Shown here piece after piece: positions 1-12,662 of a DNA stretch of 49,149 bases. The first letter of the stretch is position 1. Each line of letters begins with the position of its first letter. The notes under the pieces are model-generated. The model worked only from the letters and a program-made list of their open reading frames with translations. It was not told the origin of the DNA and made no database searches. The position numbers and the translations under genes were made by a program. Source of the stretch: Chromera velia (taxonomy: Eukaryota; Sar; Chromeraceae); contig JAHBMJ010003752.1 of assembly GCA_018398765.1 (NCBI GenBank), positions 1-49,149 on the forward strand. The letters are read 5' to 3'.

Positions 1-2899
1 CCCCCCCCCCCCCCCCTCCGCAGTGTCTCTCTTCGCAGCGCCAAACAAACGCCCCCCCCGGCCGCGATGGACCCACCCCACGCTGCGACCCAAAGGACCG
101 GACCCTGGTCCAGGGGTGCCGCCGCCACCGGGCGCCGCCACAGCATGGGGCTCCTCACCACCTTCCCTGTCCCTGTCTTTATGCAGAGCCCCTAGACCCA
201 AACCTCCTACAGACCCGGAAGCCGGCCCCTGAGGCTGAGGTCCTGCTTGTGGGGGGAGGGAGGGAGGTGGAGTCGCGTCTCTCGTTCCTCCTCCTCCTCC
301 TCCCGCTGTTGTCTCTTTCTCCTTCCTTTCCCTCTCCCTCTCTGCCTTCTCCCTCTCCTTCTCCTGTACCTTCTTCTTCTCCTCCCCCTCAACCCTGGAT
401 TGGTCACGATGGAGGGAGGAGACCTGAGCAAAGGAGAGGAGAGAAGGGAGTGCCGGAAGGCGAGAGGAACATATGAGGAAGGACAGCGGGGAGGGGAAGG
501 AAGGGAAAGCAAGGGAGGGAGCAAAATGGACCACCCCCATCCATGCAAAAGGAAGGAAGGCCTTAGACAGGCAGGGCAACTCTGACAGAGTGAGTCACTT
601 TCTTTGTCTTTTCACCTCTTCGTCTCTCTCTCTCTTTGTTTGAGCTGCTCTCCCGCAGACTCCGTCTGACCCCCCCTCTGCCACAGAAAGGAAGGAAGAC
701 GCATTCCCCCCCCAACCCCCTCTTCCCCTCCCTCCCCGCCACACACAAAGACAGACAGACAGACACGCTAGCTGTACTCACCCTCATTTTCCAGAACGTG
801 CACACAGGCAGAGGAAGGGAGGAGTAGAGGACCTCTCCGAACATCTGGAGGGCTAGTTGGAGGTGCCACAGGTCCCTCCGAGACACGAACTGCTCGTTCA
901 ATTCAACCACCACATAATCGAGAGCGGCCTCATCTTTCGACACAGGGACAACCTGAAGGAGAGATCAGATGAGGTGAGGGAACAGCCTGTATGTGCGACT
1001 CCATTTTCTTGAAAGAAGAGTTGCGTGTTGCGGCTGTCTTGCGAGCAGACGGACAGGCATTCAAGCAGGAGTGCAATGCAATACTGAACAGACAGGGACA
1101 GGTTGGAGAAGGAAAAGAAAAGGGGGAAGGAAACGCAGATGATGGTGCCGAAGGAGGAGAACAAGATGTGCTTGCTCACTGTGCATAGGCGGAGAGAGAG
1201 AAACTTGAAGCCGGCTCCCGTACCTCATATGAATATTCAGAATTGAAAGACTGAGCAGAGACGTAAACCAGGTAAGAAGAACAAAAAAAACAGTGACTGA
1301 CCTTCGCCTCCTGTCTCCCCGAGGGCAACTGGAGCTCCTTTGCGAATTCCTCGCTGATGGAGACGCCGAAGCCGGTCTTCAAAGTCACCAGCGTGGCCGG
1401 ACACACCTGCATGCCGGCACAGAAAGCAAGAAGAGACGAGACGAGGGTCGGCTCGCAGGCTTCTTCAGGGGGTGAGGAGGGACGCTTGAAGGAGGGAAGG
1501 TCAGCAAGGAGGCACGTCCGCTATGAAACTCGCTTTCTTTGGCTTCTCTCTTTTTCGTTGATAGATGATAGGCCCTTCCTCTTGCCCGGCTTTTGCTAAA
1601 AGCAAATGGCTGTCAGTTGACTGTCTGTCTGCCTCTCTGACTACCTTCTTGTTTGTGTGTCCGGTTGCCTGCCTGATAGTCCTTCTACTTACCTGTTAGT
1701 CTCTTAGGCTTTCCGACTATATCAGCCTGCCAGTTGCTTCGGCCGGGTAAGTGCCAGCCCTCCATTCTCCCCCTCTCTTCCCCTTCCTACCTGTGCGACG
1801 AAGCTGTTTTGAATGCCGGGCTGCCTGCTTGTATGTAGGTCTGCTTGCCTGCCTGCTTCCCTGCAATCTCACTCTATCCTTCACTTTCCCTCCCACCTGT
1901 GCGACGAAGCTGTTTTGAATGCCTGCCTGCCTGCTTGTATGTAGGTCTGCTTGCCTGCCTGCTTCCCTGCAATCTCACTCTATCCTTCACTTTCCCTCCC
2001 ACCTGTGCGACGAAGCTCTTCTGGGGGACGCTCTGAGGAACGACCCGCAGGTACTGTCCTGCCTTGAACCGCTTGGAGAACAGCTCCTGACTCAACACAC
2101 ATGGGTGACCTCTGCACTCACAATCCCACACAGTCAGGCAGGCAGTACAAACAGTCAGTCACTCAGTCTGTCAGGCAGGCAGCCTGTTAGCAGCCAACAG
2201 CGAGCAGGAGTACATGCGAACAGACGGACACGCAGGCAGAACGCACTGGGTGCTTCTTCCCTTTCTCTCTCTCCTTGCAACTCAGCCGGAAAAACACGGA
2301 GGCAGGCACAAAGAACATGGCTTGCGGGGGAGAAGAAAGCAAGGGGCAGATCCGGACAGAACGGCACGGTAGGTCTCTTCTCGATTTACGCAGACTTTAC
2401 CGGACGGGGTGTATGACTGATGTCGGTGAAAACGGTGCAGGAAGACTTTACCGGACGGAGTGTATGACTGATGTCGGTGAAAACGGTGCAGGAAGACTTT
2501 ACCGGACGGGGTGTATGACTGATGTCGGTGAAAACGGTGCAGGGAGACTTTACCGGACGGAGTGTATGACTGATGTCGGTGAAAACGGTGCAGGAAGACT
2601 TTACCGGACGGGGTGTATGACTGATGTCGGTGAAAACGGTGCAGGGAGACTTTACCGGACGGAGTGTATGACTGATGTCGGTGAAAACGGTGCAGGAAGC
2701 TACCAGCATGGTACCGAATGCTCAAGTCACACAAGCTGACAGACAGACAGACTGACTCATGAGTGGTGTCGTATCGTTTGGCATCGTGAACCCCGATTAC
2801 TGTGGAGACGTCTTCGTTCTTCGACGTCTCTGGCTCATTCCGGGCCCGCAGAAAACTGTCAGCCACCGTCTGCCGTTTCTTGAAACGACTTCGCAACAT
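1..2899 (-). CDS. DEPDC5/IML1-like GATOR1 subunit, 5' part (3' end off the contig)
   Basis: Inferred exons, in coding order: 2899-2757 (ATG at 2899), 2090-2003, 1406-1302, 952-782, and 423 to the contig edge; the four introns between them have compatible phases. The conceptual protein contains FKAGQYLRVV, then ELQLPSGRQEAK, then VELNEQFVSRRDLWHL. The order and character of these pieces match the N-terminal domain of DEPDC5/Iml1, where a short beta-rich segment precedes a GR(G/S)D-W-R-L motif. DEPDC5/Iml1 is the GATOR1 subunit that inhibits TORC1 when amino acids are scarce. The last visible exon (1-423) is open to the contig edge. It is rich in Glu, Lys and Arg and then Gly and Pro, so it is probably a disordered insert, and its place in this gene is less certain. 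Exon 1 is the weakest splice call: its partner acceptor is TTGAG rather than the usual TGCAG. The family call rests on motif recall without a search; the DEP domain would lie beyond the contig. Confidence 0.5.
1788..2012. repeat. 106-bp tandem duplication spanning a splice donor
   Basis: A 106-bp unit is present twice, plus a short third start. The anchor GCGACGAAGCTGTTTTGAATG occurs around 1795 and 1901, and a variant recurs at about 2007. On the minus strand the unit carries the last bases of the exon ending at 2003 (coding SFVAQ) together with its GTGGG donor. Extra copies of the exon end and donor therefore lie inside the following intron. Intervening sequence is CTGCCTGC/CTTGCCTG-rich. 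Confidence 0.85.
2392..2697. repeat. 51-bp minisatellite, six copies, alternating variants
   Basis: Six tandem 51-bp units begin AGACTTTACCGGACGG. Copies 1, 3 and 5 carry GGGG and copies 2, 4 and 6 carry GGAG at the same site, giving a 102-bp two-unit repeat. The unit length is a multiple of three, so frames stay open on both strands, but the array lies in the inferred first intron of the DEPDC5-like gene and is not regarded as coding. Confidence 0.9.
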
Positions 2900-4505
2900 G
2901 GGGTTAAAGGGAGAAGGGGGGGGCTAGGATGCGGCTTGAGTTCGTCTCCGTGATGGTGTGACCTGCATGGAGACGCACTCGGTCACCCGCGATAGTAGGG
3001 TGCACAGATACTCCTTCTTCTTCAGTTGTCTATGTACATCAGAAATGGCACGCGAAGAAAGCCGTGAAAGTGTTGGATTCACTGGCGATTCTCAGTCGGA
3101 AAGAAGGAAAGCTGACGATCAAAATCTGCTCAGTCATTTGCACATCGATATACCTGAGACCTGTTGGTGCACGCGGCCGCGTCTCCAGATTCCTACACGA
3201 GGGTTTGCTCAACGTAAGTCATGAGCGTCTGCCCACGGATTAAGATCAGAGTGTCTACACACACGATCGCCTCAACAGCAGCCGTTGACTTTCAAACTTC
3301 GTACTCACCGTCACGATTCATCAGATACCCGCTCCTGAGTCAAGCTCTGCACGGATCTGCATGGAGACGGCAACCTGAGGCATCTGACGCACGCAAGCGT
3401 GCGAACGGCCCCGGAAAGCCGCAGTTCTTCAGAATTCGGCCTGAAGCACAAAAATTCAATCAAACCGACAGTCTGTCACTGAGTCTGACTGTGTGACTCT
3501 GACAGAAATCGAAATGACAAAGAGGAAGGAGCAAAAAGGAGAAAAAGTTCTATAGGAAGTGCGTCTGCGACATCATAAGGATATCATAAAGTGCATAAAA
3601 ATGAAATTTTTTAAAAAGTATGTAATTTTTAAAAAATGAAATTTTGGTAAATCGGGGTAAATTGAAGTTATCTACATACTACTGTATACATCGGTTAGCA
3701 TCAGTACCCCCTTATCACTATCGACTGAAACTTTTTAGAAGATTCAAGTAGATTCAAGTTCAGCCTAAGTTCTGTGCTTTTCACCTATAAAGTTTAAGTC
3801 TATTCTGAAGTTTACCGAAGTTCTGCATTAGATCAATCTTTACTAGTGTTCAATATAGTTCAATACCACAGTGTAACCACTTGTCTTACATAATCATTTT
3901 GGTAAAACTAAAATATCAGATTATTGAGTCTGAGTGATTAAAACACTTGATTCTAATGCACAGACTGCGACAGAGTCTGTACTCCGACGTACTCCGACGC
4001 GATTCCGTGCACTTCGATGATTGAATTGCATCATTGCAAGTACATGCAACCTCTCTCTTATTGAAAACCAATACAACTGAATACGATCTCTTCTATACAG
4101 AAAACACCGGTCCCGTGCATACAGCTGCAAGACAGGCGCGCGGAGCAGAGGGCTTTCTCTGTTGCTGCCTTTCCAGAGTCGCACGAATTTGGGCGCCGTG
4201 AGAGGCATGGAAGGTAGGACGGACTTCAAAATCGCTACTGTTCACACGGATGCTCGGGAGCGAGAGGGAGACAACTGCAAAAGGCATTGAAGGAGGACAG
4301 AAGACCAGGCACGTACACGAAACAAAACAACCAAAAAGATTCAGATACCAACGGCTGCTCCAACGCTACATCGGGCGTGAAAGAGAAAGGGAAAGGGAAA
4401 GAAGGGGAAAGAGAAGGACTACTGGTAGTGGCAGAAAAAGCGCCAGACAGGAGAATGAAGAACAATTTTCACACGCATTGACTGCAAGACTACAGGAGCA
4501 GAGGG

Positions 4506-4547
<42 letters not shown>

Positions 4548-5045
4548 GAAAGACGAAGGGGATAGGGAAAGAGAAGGGACGACCACATTGCATGGACAAA
4601 GTGGCCTTCCTTGCCACCCTACCGAGGAGCGACGAGACTCCAAGAAGGAGAGAGAGCGAACGACAGAGAAAACAACTATACCAAAACAACTTCCGTTCCC
4701 CAATTTAATTGTTTTTTAAAAGTTAGATGCTGCTCCCGCCCAATTACTTTTTTTCTTCTCCACTCTGCCTTCTTCTCGCCCTTCTTTAACTGACTCAGTC
4801 AAAGTCTTTCCTTCCTTTCTTCCTTCCTTCGTTGAACCAGCATACAAGAGATGGAGCTTCCAGTCTCCTTCTGCTCCTTTTCCTCCCTCCCGGAAGATTT
4901 TACTCCTTGGAGGGAAGAGATTTTCTCTGAACCACTCGCCCCAATCTGTCTAACTTGTTTTTCAAGGTTGCCATTCAGTCATTTACTCGTTCATTCACAC
5001 ACTTCCACATTCACACCCACACGCAGCCCAGCCCCTCAACCTAAC
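2900..5045. other. Intergenic spacer with no gene recognised
   Basis: This spacer lies between the start of the DEPDC5-like gene and the end of the ABC1-type kinase gene, both on the minus strand. It holds the likely promoter of the former just above 2900 and an AT-rich stretch at about 3560-3930. A (GA)n run is at about 4515-4545 and pyrimidine-rich DNA at 4740-4840. Reading frames here are short and show no recognisable domain or convincing splice sites. Confidence 0.6.
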
Positions 5046-8000
5046 CTACGATGGAGAGGGCGGCTCTCTGCGGTCAGGCTGTGACAATGCTTTCCCTTCC
5101 CCCCCCCCACCTCCCACAAGGGCAGCCCCTCTTGCCCCTCCCTCCTCTCTCCTCTCCCTGCTGTCCATCTCCACAACGCGCACAGGCCGTCCGTCTGCCC
5201 GTGTGCCGCTTAGCTCGGACAGAAGAAAGTCTGCCAGCCTCTCGGCCACACGGTCGCGTAACCGCACCGCGACCTGTTGGAGAAATTCCTGGGTGAAGGG
5301 GGAAAGGAAGGGGGGGTGTCAAGACAGAAACACGAAAACATGAGTGGGTGACAGCACAGCAAGAAGTAAAGCAGCCCCAGACCATTTGCACGCATGCTTT
5401 TCCAAGACGGGACCAAGGCACTGCCGCTGTTTGGACTACAGCAGCACAAGATAAAGCACGCAGAAACAGAAACAAAAAAACAGGCACAGAACTCACCCAG
5501 AGGCAGAAATACACATACGCTCTCATACACAGACAGAGAGAAATGCGGACTGAAGGAAGTGCTGCTGTGGGAGAGGAGAATCTGGCTGCAATCTCCAGCA
5601 GGACGCTGGATCATCTTTTGAAGCGCTGCGTTCCCTCCTCCATCTTTTTTCTTCGCATCATGGGAAGCCTTCGGAGACCTACCAGGAAGGTCAAGAAGGG
5701 GCAAAGACGCGAGACGAAAGCAATCAAGAGAGAATGAAGACAAAGCGAGAAGAGGAGAGGGGGAAGTCATCCTCGTTCACTCTCTCTATACTGACTGACT
5801 TGGGCCTCGGGTTTTTGCAGCAGAGGCGCGAGGTCCCGAATTTCGTCTGACGACAGAGAGGCCCCGCTCTCTCCTTTCACGAGCAACCGGGCCAACTCCG
5901 TCAGACCCTTCACGAAGGAAGAGGACAGACAGACCAGACAGACAAACAGACACACAGACAAAAGAGACACGCGCTAATGAATGAAACAACCAACGTCCTC
6001 TGCATGACTCCCTTTTCTCCCTCCCTGACCACATATGTACCAACACACAAAGAGAACAAGAAAAACAGCCAGAGGGAGGGGAATGGAATGGTTGGACCTC
6101 TACCTTTCCTTCCGTCCCGTCACTTCATTCTTTCAACCAATCCTTTGCCTCAGAGAAAAAGAGAACAACAAGAAAAACCTGTGCACACCCGTCCAGTTGT
6201 CTGACACACCCGATGAGACAGACGCGAGGGTCGCTTGACTCATTCCTTCCTTCCTTCATTCCTTCATTCATTCCTTCATTCATTCATGCATTCATTCCTT
6301 CCTTCATTCCTTCCTTCCTTCCTTCATTCACTCATTCATGCATTCATTCCTTCATTCATTCACTCATTCGTCTATATGTCCTTCTGTGAATATCACCTCT
6401 CCAACAGACTAACTGGCTGACTGACCTTTGGAGACGATCTCTCTTGTCTTCTTTTCTGAACAGACAGACAGACCTCTTCCCACATGCCATAAACAATCAG
6501 AGAGATCCCTTGCCAACACACTAGACGGACAACAGAAGCAAACTGACACACCTTCAAATACGCTCTCTCCTCTGCGTTCACCTCTGCGACGTTGTGCATC
6601 GCCTGCAGCGTCTGGGGGAGGAACGGGGGCGTGGCAAGCCGCTCAGCTGCCTCCTTCACTGGCACAAACGGAAGAGGAAATAGAAACCGCGCCGCTCTTC
6701 CAACGCTCTCTTTAAACCCGTCCACGCGTTTCTGCACCCTGTCAGCCAACAGCTCTGTCAGCCTTCTTCCAGTCACGTCGAGAGCCTTCGCGACTTCATC
6801 GACTAGCACGTCTCGGAGAAACTGGGCCTCCGGTCTCAGTACGAATTCCACGGCGTCTCGGGGTCTCACGGTGCTGTCAGGCAAAGTGTCGAAGTCCACA
6901 AAGGCCTCCCCGTCTGCCAGCATTCCGTTGGCAGAGTTCAGGAGGACCGCGAGACGGGTGGGGGAGAAGGAGCCGTCCTTGAAGAGAATCTCACGAAACG
7001 CCTTCTGGAGTTCCTGCAGAAGAGAGAGAAGTGAAGCGCCAGTATGCATGTCGCACGCAATCATGGCCCGGAAAGCGTAGCTGAGGGGCACTTACAAAGA
7101 GTTGAGGTGGAAGCACGTGGATGTATGTGAATCTCCGAGTAAAAAACTGACGCATGCAGTCTGATGCCCCGGAAATATCGCTGAGAGCGCACTTAACACA
7201 ACTCGAGTGCTTCCGAGTCAAAAGTTAATTTCGCTTTTCGGGCCATTCGCACGGAGTGCGTCAGATCAATCCGTATGTGCATGACCGTTGATGAGTGCAT
7301 GTGTGTGTAACACTGCCTGTGCGCGCGCACGTGTGAACTTCGGGGTAAGCCTGTGAAGCTAATGGAAATAGACAAGAGAGCCACAGCCACGTGAAACCGC
7401 AGCCCGGGAAGGTTCGTGAGAGGGAACGATTGATTCCCTTTGGAAGGAACAACATGCAGAGGAAAGATAGATCGATACGCAGAATGCATCCGTGACAAAA
7501 CAAACAAATTGCTCTCTCTGTCCTAGCTCACCGGTGCGTTGTCCGTCATGACCCTCTTGGAGACATACGGATACGCCTCCATGATGAGCTTGAACTCCGG
7601 ATCCCCCGTCAGAGCGATGCCCTCAAGAACACCCAAGGCTCGGATGATCAGGGCAAAGTAGGGGGGGATTTTGAAGGGAAAGTCGAACGTGACCTGAATA
7701 GACAGACAGTCACTCAGACAGACTATATTTCCTTTGTTTTTCTTCCTGACAGCCCGACAGACCATATTTCCTTTCTTTTTCTCCCTGAAAGCCCGACAGA
7801 CTATATGTTCTTTCTTTGACTGACAGACAGACTATATGTTTCTTCTTCTCCCTTCTTTTCTTCATGAACACAATAGACAAAAAGAAAGAAAGCAACAAAG
7901 ACAAAAGAACATCACAACAACTCAGACAAAGTGAGCAGGGGGCCCGAAAGGTGAGAGTTAAGCGCCCCTTGCCTCTCCACCTCCCGACAGACTTTCACGT

Positions 8001-11000
8001 GATCACTGGATTCACACGTTAATCCTCTGCTGCTTCCACTGAAGACGAGAGAGAGAGAGAAAAAAAGGCAAGAAAAACAGCCAAAAAAGCAAAATCAACA
8101 AAAAAAACGAAAAAAAGGAAAACTGCAAGTGGGAACCGGCACCGTCATGTTCTTTAGACGGGGGGTGGGGGGGCGCCCCTACGAAGGGGGGTTCTTCTGA
8201 CAGACAGACAGACAGACACGTTTAGGTGCACAGAAACATCTATACATACACACGTAAAGAAGACAGCCGAAGAGAGAAAGATCAGAGCAAAAGAGCAGGC
8301 TTTTCGAAGAGAACGTCAAAACGTACGTACCCTCATTCATCCAGAGGTGCACAATTAGCTTGTCTGCAAATTTGAAAAATCAAGAATGTTGAGAAAGAAA
8401 AAAGGCGAGCTGGACGGAACTGCACTGTATGTACTGCAAGACTGGAGGCGCCGACCCACACACCTGAGCGAGATCCCCTGCCAAGGACTGGAAGTTGATA
8501 TTCTTCGCACCGCCTCCCTGTACTCATGCAGAGATGGACGGACAAGCGTTTTTTCGTGTGAATGGAATGCATGATGTGAGTCAGGAAAAGGACAGGAAAC
8601 TCCCAAAAAAGACAGCCAGCGAGAGCGACTCGCAGAATTTGCACTTGACTAAGCCGCGAACGCTTTGACGCTTTCTGCGCGTTCCACGAAGAAATGTTGA
8701 CTACTCACTCCCCCTGTGTCCCGAGGCTCATTTACTGATTCTCTCCTCCATCCCCTTTCTTCTCGTTGTTTGCCTGTTGTTCCTCTCGCTCGTTCAGTAA
8801 GAATGTGTCTTTCTTTTTTTCTCTTGTTACCGCAATTCTGTCTTGCCTTACTCATGAACGTGTGTTGGCCGTACGAGCTCGATGGGTAACAAAGACGCTT
8901 CTTCCAGAGCTTCTTCTTCAAGGCGTGCGTCAGTCACCTAAACGACCAGCCAAACAAAGACAACCAACTGAAGAACCTCTCTTCCCCAACACCCATGCAC
9001 GTGTGTACCTTGAGGGCCTGATCGAGCACCGCCCCGAGCACGGGCTCGACCTTGGCCCTGTCGACATCCGGAGGAAGAAAGTCGAGGGCAATGAAGTCGT
9101 CAATCACCTGAGTGTAGTCCCTGCATCAAGGTAATCAATTTAGAGAGTAGCCTTTGCAAACAAGTGATTGATTGATTGTACACACCCAGAAAAACAGGGG
9201 GGGACATCCACACGTGAAGAAAAATCAACTGGCATCGTGACGATGTACAGACCCCCCCGCCTTCGTTCCCCCCTTTACACCCTGGCACTCCACTCAAAGA
9301 GAAACCAGACTGCCGCTTTCGTCCTTTGTCTGTTTGCTTGCCTCATGCCTGTCTATCTCCCTGTGTTCTTTCTGCTTTCTTGCAAGGCCCCCGATCTACT
9401 GAGGGAGGATATGAATGAATGACTGCAGCTAGTCATTGACTGCACGTACGCACCTGTTGGCGAGATGGATGATTGACGCAATCATGGCGTTCATCTGCGG
9501 CTTCTCTATCGTGGCCATCAGTCCGAAGTCAATGACCACCAGACGGCCGTCCTCTGTCGTCAGCAAATTGCCCGGGTGGGGGTCTGAATGGAAGAAACCC
9601 TGCATGCATGAGATGAAGAGGGGGGAGGGACAAAATTAAGGTGCTTGCTTTTTTCTTCCTTCCTTGTCGCTGATTCGTTCCGCCAGCCAAACAGAGGTCG
9701 ACAACCAAGTCAACCAAAAAGGCGCCGGTACCCGAAGTCTCTTCACGAAAGGAAGAACCGCCCCACACGGACCAGATCAAGCAGCTGTACGAGGAAGCAC
9801 TCGACTCCAGTCTTGACGAGTCTGTTGATGGTCTTCGGGTCGCTCTCTGCCAACTTCTGTCCACGGATCCACTCAGTCGTCAGGACCTTGCGGCTCGTGC
9901 GCTCCCAGAAGACCTGCAGGCAGGCAGGCAGGCAGGCAGGCAGGAACAAAGACAGGGGAAAGAGAGAAAAAACGCTCTCTGACTTTGTTTTCAACACAGA
10001 AGGCAGGCAGGCAGACAGGCGGCAGGTAGGTACGCAAGAAGTCCTTTGTTAGATGACGGAGAAAGAAGCCCGCGTTGATTGACTTTGAAAGCACAACCGA
10101 GAAGCCCCAACATGTTTCCGTCAAGAAGACACGCGCGCAAACTCTTCGGATGGCTTTTCGTCTTGTTGATGATGTTGTTCTGTCATGCAGCTGTTCTTTC
10201 TGGCAGAGATGCAAAGACACAGCGCCACAAACCCGAACCGTCGTCAAGAATTTTCATCTCCCAGTGCCTCCCTCCGCTTCTGACCCACCTTCGGTACGTA
10301 GATTCCAGTCAGGAACTTGATGTCCTTTGTGAATCTCTCCTGGTTCCTTGCTTCGTTCTCGTAATCCAATTCTTTGTACGTACCCTGGGCCCACACCTCC
10401 AGCAACGCCAGATAGTCTGTGCGCTGGTTCGTCAATCGTGCCTGCATTGTCTGGATCACCTTCGCGAAAATGCGCAGGCAGTACAGGTCGAGCGATACGG
10501 CACGGATCATATCCGGCCTCTGCACTTTTACTGCCACTTCCTCGTTCGACCCTCGAATTCGGCACCTGTACACCTGACCCAAGGAGGCAGCAGCGATCGG
10601 CTCTGTGCCGTCGATGCCGTCAAACAGCGCAGAGGCGGGCTGACCCAACTCCTCCTCGACCGTTCTGCCGTCAGTCAGGGTGAATTGATGGGACACAAAT
10701 CAATCAATCGATAATTCATACGCACGTCGCCATGCGCACACACGGCAGTCCTCCCTCGGGCTATCTGGCCTGGCATGCCGGTATACACTGTAGTAACCCG
10801 AGGAAGACAAAGGAATGCAAGCAGAGGGAGGCAACACGGGAACCAGACTTCATTGCAAAGAGAGAAAAACAAGAAAGAGACAGACAAAGTGTAATGAGAG
10901 AGAAGGAGAGCAGAAGAGATGTGCTTGCTGACTTCATCGCGATGGCGCTGTCGAAGGAAGGAACGGCGTCGCACAGCTTCTGCAATTCGTACATCGCGAT

Positions 11001-12662
11001 GGGACTCACGAGGTCCGGTCTGCACTCACGCACGCACACGCACACACACACAGAGGGGGAGAGAGAGAGAGAGAAAGATAAACAATCTCGACTCAAATGC
11101 CCATAAGGAAGCACGCACGCGCGCAGATACGCTCACCCAAAGATCTCACTGAAGGATTCTAACCGACCGACATACAGAAATTAGACCAACAGAGAGCCCG
11201 TCCAACCTAACTGACCGGATGGAGAGAGCTTGTCCGAGCTTAACAAAAGTGGGGCCGAGCCTCGTTAGGAGCTCCCTGAACTGCACCGCCCGCTTCCTCA
11301 CCCTTGCCTCGTCCTTCAACCGCCCCCGTCTCCAGTCCACCAACAGTTTTGTCAAAAACGGGGCCGTCTCCCGAAACAGTTGAAGCACGCGCCGCCGCAC
11401 CTGCATGGAATGTCACACAGAGAGATATGAGTGAAGCCACCCACGAACCAGCCGACGCACGTGCACGACGAGCTACCGAGCTACTAAGACAGACGGCCAG
11501 AAAAAGGAAAAGAGCTGAAAAAACAGAAACAAAAAAGACACAGACTGAAGGAGAGAGACAGCAAACACGCACTCCCTCAGTGTCCTGACAGTGTCCTCCT
11601 TGACCGTTCTCACGGCGCGCGCACCGCTTTGCTATGTGTCCCTTGTACAGATGCACAAGCACAAAATCAGGAGTCATCTAAACACTCGTTGCAAAACAGA
11701 TAGGCGTACAAACCTGTCCTGGCCTCTTATCCCAGTAGGCAGCAATTTTAGCCGCATCATAGGCGAGAGGGAGGCCCTCGTCCTCCTCCTTCTTCGTCTC
11801 CATGTTCAGAAACTGCATGGCCTGGTCGAACCCGCCTCCCTCTGTCTCTCCTGCCTCTTCTGTCGTTCTGCCAGAAAGAGAGAGGGCCTCTCGGAAAGCT
11901 TCGGTGGATTCGTCGTGGTCGTCTGAGTGGGGCAGGGATCGCAAAATCTGCAAACAGGCGGGGGGNNNNNNNNNNNNNNNNNNNNNNNNNNNNNNNNNNN
12001 NNNNNNNNNNNNNNNNNNNNNNNNNNNNNNNNNNNNNNNNNNNNNNNNNNNNNNNNNNNNNNNNNNNNNNNNNNNNNNNNNNNNNNNNNNNNNNNNNNNN
12101 NNNNNNNNNNNNNNNNNNNNNNNNNNNNNNNNNNNNNNNNNNNNNNNNNNNNNNNNNNNNNNNNNNNNNNNNNNNNNNNNNNNNNNNNNGGGGGGGGGGG
12201 GGGGAAACAAGATTGAAATATATGCGTGTGTGTAGCGAGCAGACGGACAAAGGAAGGCAGAAAGGAGGGGCACTGACTGACTTGTTCCTCCACTGTGTAG
12301 ACCAACTGTTCTTCTATTCTTGCTGTGTCCTCCTCTGTCTCCGTGTTCGGGTCAAAATCTCCAACCTCACTCGCAATGTGCTTCTTCTTTTCTCCTTCTC
12401 CTCCCTTCGTTCTCTTCTCTGCCTTCGCCTCTTCCTTCAATGCTTGTAGAAGCGCAGTGCGACCACGAGAGCTTCTGATCCGTCTCCTCCTTTGCGCACC
12501 ATGAGGTCCATTAAGCAGGAGACTGCGGTCAAAGTCAAAGTCACTCTCCAGCAAGGAAACCAATGAGCGCCGCCTCAAAAGGTGGCGGCTACTCATCAGT
12601 GAAGAGGGGGAAAAGGCAAAGGCCGCTACGGAGAGGACGCAGACCTCCAATAAGGTCCTCAT
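5046..12662 (-). CDS. ABC1/UbiB-type atypical kinase (ABC1K/ADCK family), probably plastid-targeted
   Basis: Thirteen exons with matching phases: 12662-12282, 11947-11714, 11400-11216, 11019-10933, 10664-10289, 9913-9773, 9599-9454, 9120-9009, 8517-8464, 7693-7532, 7013-6552, 5907-5800 and 5288-5046 (TAG), about 896 aa. Visible family motifs in order are FVKLGQ (the KxGQ helix), LSIRPDLVSP, the Ala-rich nucleotide loop AAASLGQVYR, the lysine of VAVKVQRP, ELDYENEA, HSDPHPGNLL and VIDFG (metal-binding Asp). ABC1 kinases support quinone and isoprenoid lipid metabolism in mitochondria and plastids; the substrate cannot be read from sequence. The N-terminus MRTLLEVCVLSVAAFAFSP followed by Arg/Ser-rich sequence resembles a bipartite plastid presequence. 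A roughly 340-residue C-terminal extension ending in a Gly-rich tail is not recognised beyond helical character. The N gap lies wholly inside intron 1. Confidence 0.9.
6236..6370. repeat. (TTCC/TTCA)n pyrimidine-rich microsatellite in a kinase intron
   Basis: Interspersed CATTCCTTCCTT and TTCATTCATTCA units fill this stretch of the intron between exons 11 and 12 of the ABC1-type kinase gene. Open frames here reflect the repeat only. Confidence 0.85.
11966..12189. other. Assembly gap (224 N) between poly-G runs
   Basis: The N run is directly preceded by a G run and followed by about 15 G. The exon starting at 11947 has its complete acceptor outside the gap, so no coding sequence of the kinase need be missing. 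Confidence 0.99.

Noticed and set aside
2275-2899. A plus-strand frame of 154 codons and a minus-strand frame with 17-residue protein repeats
   Set aside because: The 51-bp unit keeps frames open on both strands. The array interrupts sequence that splices cleanly without it.
2950-3500. Plus-strand frames of 88 and 91 codons upstream of the DEPDC5-like gene
   Set aside because: No domain, no splice partners and composition like the surrounding spacer.
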